Positions 16,468 through 20,471 of a DNA stretch of 20,471 nt are shown piece by piece. The stretch is from NCBI GenBank assembly GCA_003282055.1, contig QCAD01000006.1, positions 1 to 20,471 of the forward strand, given 5' to 3'. The notes below the pieces were generated by a model, which was given only the letters and a program-made list of their open reading frames with translations, made no database searches and was not told the origin of the DNA. This DNA is from Pelagibacteraceae bacterium AG-339-N18 (GTDB taxonomy: Bacteria > Pseudomonadota > Alphaproteobacteria > Pelagibacterales > Pelagibacteraceae). The translations under genes and the position numbers were made by a program. The number at the start of each line of letters is the position of its first letter. The stretch's first letter is position 1.

Positions 16468-18380
16468 TATCTAACAATTAAGAAGGTTAAAAAAGCAGAA
16501 AAACCGAGTAACATTACAAATGCATATTGATAAATATAACCACTTTGGAATTTATTAGCTTTAATAGAAAACTTTTTAATTAATCCAGATATACCATCTG
16601 GTCCAAAGCCATCGATAACTTTAACATCAAAAAATTTCCATAAAAATAATCCAAATCTTTTAGAAGATTTTATAAATAAAATATCGTAAATTTCGTCAAA
16701 ATACCATTTATTAAATAAAAATTCATATAATGGTTTATTTATATTTACCAATTGAATTGGAAAACTTTTATTTTTTACAAATAAATAATAAGCAAATGGT
16801 ATTGACAATGTTACTAGTGTTGGAGTTAAAATTAAAAACCATAATGGTGGATGTTCGGTACTTAAAGGTTCTAAAAAGAAAATCGATTTTTTCCAAAAAT
16901 TATTAATTCCTTCATAACCTATAAATAAATCTTTAAAAATAAATCCAGAAAAAATTGCTCCCATAGATAATAATAATAAAGGAATTAACATAACTAATGG
17001 TGACTCATGTGTCTCCTCAATTTTAATTTCTTTGTTGTTATATTTTCCATGAAAAGTTTTAAACATCAGTCTCCACGAATAAATTGATGTTAAAAAAGCT
17101 GTAAAAATACCTATTGCAGCTGCATAGTAACCAGTAGTAGTGCCACTTAAATATGCAAATTCTATAATCGCGTCTTTAGAATAAAAACCAGATAGCAAAG
17201 GAAAGCCAGTTAATGCCAAAGTTCCTATAATCATTAAAGCATAAGTGTAAGGCAATTTTTTCCATACTCCTCCCATATTATTTATATTTTGCTCATCTTT
17301 AAATGCGTGAATTACAGACCCTGATCCAAGAAATAGTAATGCTTTAAAAAATGCATGAGTAAATAAATGAAATATTGCAACATTATATGCACCTACACCA
17401 GCTGCAAAAAACATATAACCTAATTGACTACATGTGGAATAGGCTATGATTTTTTTTATATCTGTTTGAACTAGAGCTACACTCGCTGCAAAAAAAGCGG
17501 TACTCATACCAATTATTGCAACGATATTTAAAGCTAACTCTGAATATTCATATATCGGCGAACATCTAACAACCAGAAAAACTCCAGCTGTAACCATGGT
17601 AGCAGCGTGGATCAAAGCTGAAACAGGCGTTGGTCCCTCCATCGCGTCTGGTAACCAAGTATGTAAAAAGATTTGAGCCGATTTACCCATGGCACCAATG
17701 AATAATAGAATGCAAACTAAATCTATGGCGTTAATTTGAATACCTAAAAAATTAAGTTTTTCATCTATAACTTTTGGGATCTGATCAAAAACTTCAGTGT
17801 AATTGACTGTACCAAATAGATAAAAAATCAAAAATATACCTAGAGCAAAGCCAAAATCTCCAACTCTATTCACAACAAATGCTTTGATTGCTGCCGCATT
17901 CGCAGTTTCTTTTTTGAACCAAAATCCGATCAAAAAGTAGGAGCAAAGACCTACCCCTTCCCAACCAAAAAATAATTGAATAAAATTATCTGCTGTTACC
18001 AACATTAACATCGCAAAAGTAAACAGAGATAAGTATGCCATAAATCTTGGTTTATGAGGATCATGGGACATGTATCCAATTGAATAGATGTGAACTAATG
18101 CAGAAATAAAATTTACAACAACTAACATTACTGCAGACAATGCGTCTATTTTCATAGACCAATTCACATCTAATGATCCAGAATTAATCCATTTGGCAAT
18201 TATTATATTTTCCTCATATTGATTAACAATTACTTCATATAAAACTAACCCTGAGAGAATCGCTGATATAGATACTAATAGGCTAGTAACAATCTCTGAA
18301 TTTCTATCGCCTATAAACTTACCAAAGAAACCGGATATAATTGCAGCGATTAACGGTAACGCAATTATTGAAATTTCCAT
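16467..18380 (-). CDS. nuoL: NADH-quinone oxidoreductase subunit L
   Basis: Distal antiporter-like proton channel of complex I, with the long lateral helix that runs along the membrane arm. The 637 residues compare with 613 in E. coli. Diagnostic features are FFGWEGVGLCSYFLIGFW at 137-154 with Glu141, then GKSAQIFLHTWLPDAMEGPT at 232-251 with Lys233, followed by PVSALIHAATMV. The C-terminal part (about 480-637), with several polar stretches and a final membrane helix, matches the lateral helix and its anchor. It starts one base after the nuoK stop. Confidence 0.98.
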   Translation of the reverse strand: MEISIIALPLIAAIISGFFGKFIGDRNSEIVTSLLVSISAILSGLVLYEVIVNQYEENIIIAKWINSGSLDVNWSMKIDALSAVMLVVVNFISALVHIYSIGYMSHDPHKPRFMAYLSLFTFAMLMLVTADNFIQLFFGWEGVGLCSYFLIGFWFKKETANAAAIKAFVVNRVGDFGFALGIFLIFYLFGTVNYTEVFDQIPKVIDEKLNFLGIQINAIDLVCILLFIGAMGKSAQIFLHTWLPDAMEGPTPVSALIHAATMVTAGVFLVVRCSPIYEYSELALNIVAIIGMSTAFFAASVALVQTDIKKIIAYSTCSQLGYMFFAAGVGAYNVAIFHLFTHAFFKALLFLGSGSVIHAFKDEQNINNMGGVWKKLPYTYALMIIGTLALTGFPLLSGFYSKDAIIEFAYLSGTTTGYYAAAIGIFTAFLTSIYSWRLMFKTFHGKYNNKEIKIEETHESPLVMLIPLLLLSMGAIFSGFIFKDLFIGYEGINNFWKKSIFFLEPLSTEHPPLWFLILTPTLVTLSIPFAYYLFVKNKSFPIQLVNINKPLYEFLFNKWYFDEIYDILFIKSSKRFGLFLWKFFDVKVIDGFGPDGISGLIKKFSIKANKFQSGYIYQYAFVMLLGFSAFLTFLIVR

Positions 18381-18381
18381 T

Positions 18382-18693
18382 TTATCCTTTTAGTTTGTCT
18401 ATTTCTTCAACCCGAATAGTTCCAGCATTTCGATAATAGACTACTATTATTGCAAGACCAATTGCAGCTTCTGCAGCGGCAACAGTTAAAATAAATAATG
18501 TAAAAACTTGACCAGTTAAATCGTCAAGATAAATTGAAAATGACACTAGATTGATATTTACGGCTAAAAGAATTAACTCAATACTCATCAAAATCACTAT
18601 AATATTTTTTCGATTTAAAAAAATTCCAATAACTCCAATACTAAAGATTACCGCCCCTAAAGTTAGATAGTGTCCTAGACCTATATCAGTCAT
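18382..18693 (-). CDS. nuoK: NADH-quinone oxidoreductase subunit K
   Basis: Small three-helix membrane subunit of complex I (ND4L homologue). I place the start at the ATG at 18693, giving 103 residues, the family norm (about 101). A longer in-frame version from 18735 would add 14 residues ([14 protein letters not shown]) that do not resemble NuoK and overlap nuoJ by 50 nt. The shorter start is also preceded by AGGGAG (18708-18703) nine bases upstream, a clear ribosome binding site. The two conserved membrane glutamates of the proton path are Glu39 and Glu75 (E. coli Glu36 and Glu72). [11 protein letters not shown] at 72-82 is characteristic. The gene overlaps the end of nuoJ by 8 nt. Confidence 0.97.
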   Translation of the reverse strand: MTDIGLGHYLTLGAVIFSIGVIGIFLNRKNIIVILMSIELILLAVNINLVSFSIYLDDLTGQVFTLFILTVAAAEAAIGLAIIVVYYRNAGTIRVEEIDKLKG

Positions 18694-19318
18694 CGATCTT
18701 AACTCCCTTATTAGCGGGAACTTCCAAAACCTCAACTCCCTGTGATCTTTCCCTAGAAATTTGTTTCAAGTAACTTTGTGTCTTGACTCCCTCTCTTTGT
18801 CTAAAAGTTAAAACAATCGCTCCTATCATCGCAATTAATAAGATCATTCCACTAATTTGAAAAATATGAATATAATCTGTATACAAAACCTGGCCCAATG
18901 AGTGAGTATTACTAATTTCATTAGAAACTTTAGAAATAGTAGGATTTAACAATTCAGGTTTGTATTTCCATCCACCTACAACAATAATAAGTTCAAAAAA
19001 TATTATTGTGCTTATTATTAAGCCTACAGGAATGTGACTAGAGTTTTCTTTAGAGATGAACCATTGATTTTTTTGTTGAGCAACATTTAGCATCATGACA
19101 ACAAACAAGAATAATACTGCAACTGCACCAACGTAAACAATCAGCATTATCATTCCTAGAAACTCTGCTCCTATCATTATAAATAGACATGAAATACTTA
19201 TAAAATCTAAAATTAGAAAAAAAACAGAGTGGACGGTATTTTTTGAAACTGTAACCATGATAGCTGAAATTACTGCAATAACTGAAAAAGCATAAAAAAA
19301 TATTGCATGTGCCATCAT
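18686..19318 (-). CDS. nuoJ: NADH-quinone oxidoreductase subunit J
   Basis: Membrane subunit of complex I (ND6 homologue) with five predicted helices over 210 residues. The conserved third helix [20 protein letters not shown] (59-78) contains the Tyr and Gly residues of the pi-bulge helix that links quinone chemistry to the proton channels. There are two possible adjacent ATG starts (19318 and 19315); the first is given. The C terminus after about residue 176 is polar and lies on the cytoplasmic side. The start is 4 nt after the nuoI stop, and the last codons overlap nuoK by 8 nt. Confidence 0.97.
   Translation of the reverse strand: MMAHAIFFYAFSVIAVISAIMVTVSKNTVHSVFFLILDFISISCLFIMIGAEFLGMIMLIVYVGAVAVLFLFVVMMLNVAQQKNQWFISKENSSHIPVGLIISTIIFFELIIVVGGWKYKPELLNPTISKVSNEISNTHSLGQVLYTDYIHIFQISGMILLIAMIGAIVLTFRQREGVKTQSYLKQISRERSQGVEVLEVPANKGVKIDD
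18703..18708 (-). promoter_or_regulatory. Ribosome binding site deciding the nuoK start
   Basis: AGGGAG on the minus strand, nine bases before the ATG at 18693 and inside the nuoJ coding region. It supports the 103-residue NuoK over the longer frame. It is one of few good Shine-Dalgarno matches in this AT-rich window. Confidence 0.7.
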
Positions 19319-19322
19319 AAAT

Positions 19323-19808
19323 TTATCTATATGGATTATCTGATTTTATATTCGCTGCTAAAATATTTTCCCATCTATCACCGTTATCTAGTAATTTTTC
19401 TTTAGTATAGTAAAGCTCTTCTCTTGTCTCTGTTGAAAATTCAAAATTTGGACCTTGCACAATTGCGTCAACAGGGCAGGACTCCTCACATAAACCGCAA
19501 TAAATACATTTCATCATATCGATATCGTAACGTGTAGTTTTTCTACTTCCATCAGATCTTTCCGCTGACTCAATTGTGATAGCTTGTGCTGGACATACAG
19601 CCTCACAAAGCTTACATGCTATACACCTTTCCTCACCATTTGGATATCGTCTTAATGCATGTTCACCTCTAAATCTTGGGCTAATTTTTCCTTTTTCAAA
19701 AGGATAATTAATTGTTTTTTTTGATTTAAACATTTCTTTTATTGCAATAAGTAAGCCAGTAATGAAATCGACCATAAATATTGTTTTAAAAAGTCTTGTA
19801 ATTTTCAT
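19323..19808 (-). CDS. nuoI: NADH-quinone oxidoreductase subunit I (two 4Fe-4S clusters)
   Basis: Peripheral-arm subunit that carries clusters N6a and N6b and passes electrons towards NuoB and quinone. Two ferredoxin motifs are complete: Cys62, Cys65, Cys68 with Cys72 followed by Pro, and Cys101, Cys104, Cys107 with Cys111 followed by Pro. The 161-residue length matches alphaproteobacterial and mitochondrial (TYKY) forms. The N terminus has an amphipathic stretch (about 1-30) that packs on the membrane arm. [19 protein letters not shown] (44-62) is strongly conserved in this family. The ATG directly abuts the nuoH stop. Confidence 0.98.
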   Translation of the reverse strand: MKITRLFKTIFMVDFITGLLIAIKEMFKSKKTINYPFEKGKISPRFRGEHALRRYPNGEERCIACKLCEAVCPAQAITIESAERSDGSRKTTRYDIDMMKCIYCGLCEESCPVDAIVQGPNFEFSTETREELYYTKEKLLDNGDRWENILAANIKSDNPYR

Positions 19809-20471
19809 CTAAATTGAGGGTAAAAGGTTAAAATAAAATAAATAACTCGCAGTTAAAACCACATAAATTAAAGATAGTGGAAGAAATATTTTCCAACCCA
19901 ATCGCATCAGTTGATCATACCTATATCTCGGTACAACTGCTTTTACTAGAGCAAACAATATAAATAACAATAATATTTTGAAAATTAACCATATAGTTCC
20001 CGGTATCAAATTAAATGGAAATATATCGATAGGTGAAAGCCATCCTCCTAAAAATAATATTGAGCCTAAAGCACACATTAATAAAATATTTGCATATTCT
20101 CCTAGCCAGAACATTGCATACATCATTCCAGAGTATTCGGTTTGATATCCAGCAACTAATTCTGCTTCTGCCTCTGGTAAATCAAATGGTGGTCTATTTG
20201 TTTCAGCTAAAGAGGAAATAAAAAAAATTACAAACATTGGAAATAAAGGAATTATGAACCACATATTTTGTTGAGCGAGCACAATGTCACTTAGATTTAG
20301 TGATCCTACACATAATAATACATTTATAATAATTATCCCTATAGAAACTTCATAAGAAACCATTTGTGCAGCAGATCTTATTGATCCTAAAAATGGATAT
20401 TTCGAATTGGAAGCCCAACCACCCATGATAATCCCGTATACCCCAAGTGAAGATACAGCAAAGATATATAG
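19809..20471 (-). CDS. nuoH: NADH-quinone oxidoreductase subunit H, C-terminal part
   Basis: Membrane subunit at the junction of the two arms of complex I, forming much of the quinone channel. The frame stays open to the right edge: 220 codons are present and roughly the first 115-120 are cut off. An ATG at 20426 is internal and is not the start, because the codons before it (reading [15 protein letters not shown]) are conserved NuoH sequence. Strong motifs are [13 protein letters not shown], then [14 protein letters not shown], and [20 protein letters not shown] with the acidic loop facing quinone. The stop directly abuts the nuoI start. Confidence 0.98.
   Translation of the reverse strand, partial: LYIFAVSSLGVYGIIMGGWASNSKYPFLGSIRSAAQMVSYEVSIGIIIINVLLCVGSLNLSDIVLAQQNMWFIIPLFPMFVIFFISSLAETNRPPFDLPEAEAELVAGYQTEYSGMMYAMFWLGEYANILLMCALGSILFLGGWLSPIDIFPFNLIPGTIWLIFKILLLFILFALVKAVVPRYRYDQLMRLGWKIFLPLSLIYVVLTASYLFYFNLLPSI

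Noticed and set aside
18382..18735. Longer nuoK beginning at 18735 (117 codons)
   Set aside because: The extra 14 residues do not match NuoK, the shorter start has a good ribosome binding site, and 103 residues fits the family.
19809..20426. nuoH starting at the ATG at 20426
   Set aside because: Codons upstream to the window edge encode conserved NuoH sequence, so the gene is cut by the window and this ATG is internal.
1..20471. Novel defence, mobile or biosynthetic system, CRISPR array, tRNA or insertion sequence
   Set aside because: Both strands were read; every stretch is accounted for by core housekeeping genes, no spaced direct repeats or terminal inverted repeats were seen, and only one intergenic region exists.

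Overview
The window looks like a piece of a streamlined alphaproteobacterial chromosome, most likely the SAR11 clade (Candidatus Pelagibacter or a close relative). The grounds are a very AT-rich base composition (about 30% GC by eye), lysine-, asparagine- and isoleucine-rich proteins, gene content and order typical of Alphaproteobacteria (nuo operon tail, birA, rnj, DUF1467, proS, lolCD, dnaE), and extreme compaction. The placement is inferred from these features without any database search. All 21 genes lie on the minus strand, so transcription runs from high to low coordinates. By my count of the gaps only about 149 nt of 20,471 are non-coding, and 131 of those form one spacer.

From the right edge, in transcription order: nuoH (5' end cut by the window), nuoI, nuoJ, nuoK, nuoL, nuoM and nuoN encode the membrane arm and one iron-sulfur subunit of respiratory complex I. 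They run without a break into birA (minimal biotin-protein ligase), coaX (type III pantothenate kinase), rnj (ribonuclease J), a small DUF1467 membrane protein, proS (short alphaproteobacterial-type prolyl-tRNA synthetase), lolC/E and lolD (lipoprotein release ABC transporter) and dnaE (replicative polymerase). No gap in this stretch exceeds 4 nt and I see no terminator or promoter within it, so it reads as one super-operon of at least 16.7 kb.

The only true intergenic region (3596-3726) separates dnaE from a second cluster: rpsB (ribosomal protein S2), tsf (EF-Ts), frr (ribosome recycling factor), uppS (undecaprenyl diphosphate synthase), cdsA (CDP-diacylglycerol synthase) and the first 20 codons of dxr at the left edge. 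The spacer carries a GC-rich island that can fold into a three-way-junction leader just upstream of the rpsB start. It is the best candidate for a regulatory RNA here.

The first cluster serves respiration, cofactor supply (biotin attachment, CoA), RNA turnover, proline charging, lipoprotein export and replication. The second serves translation, cell-envelope lipid carriers, phospholipid precursors and isoprenoid entry. I found no mobile element, CRISPR array, tRNA, rRNA, defence system or unfamiliar gene cassette. The points worth a second look are the rpsB leader, the absence of pyrH from its usual place between tsf and frr, the repeated TAATG/ATGA stop-start junctions, and the reduced forms of birA and proS.
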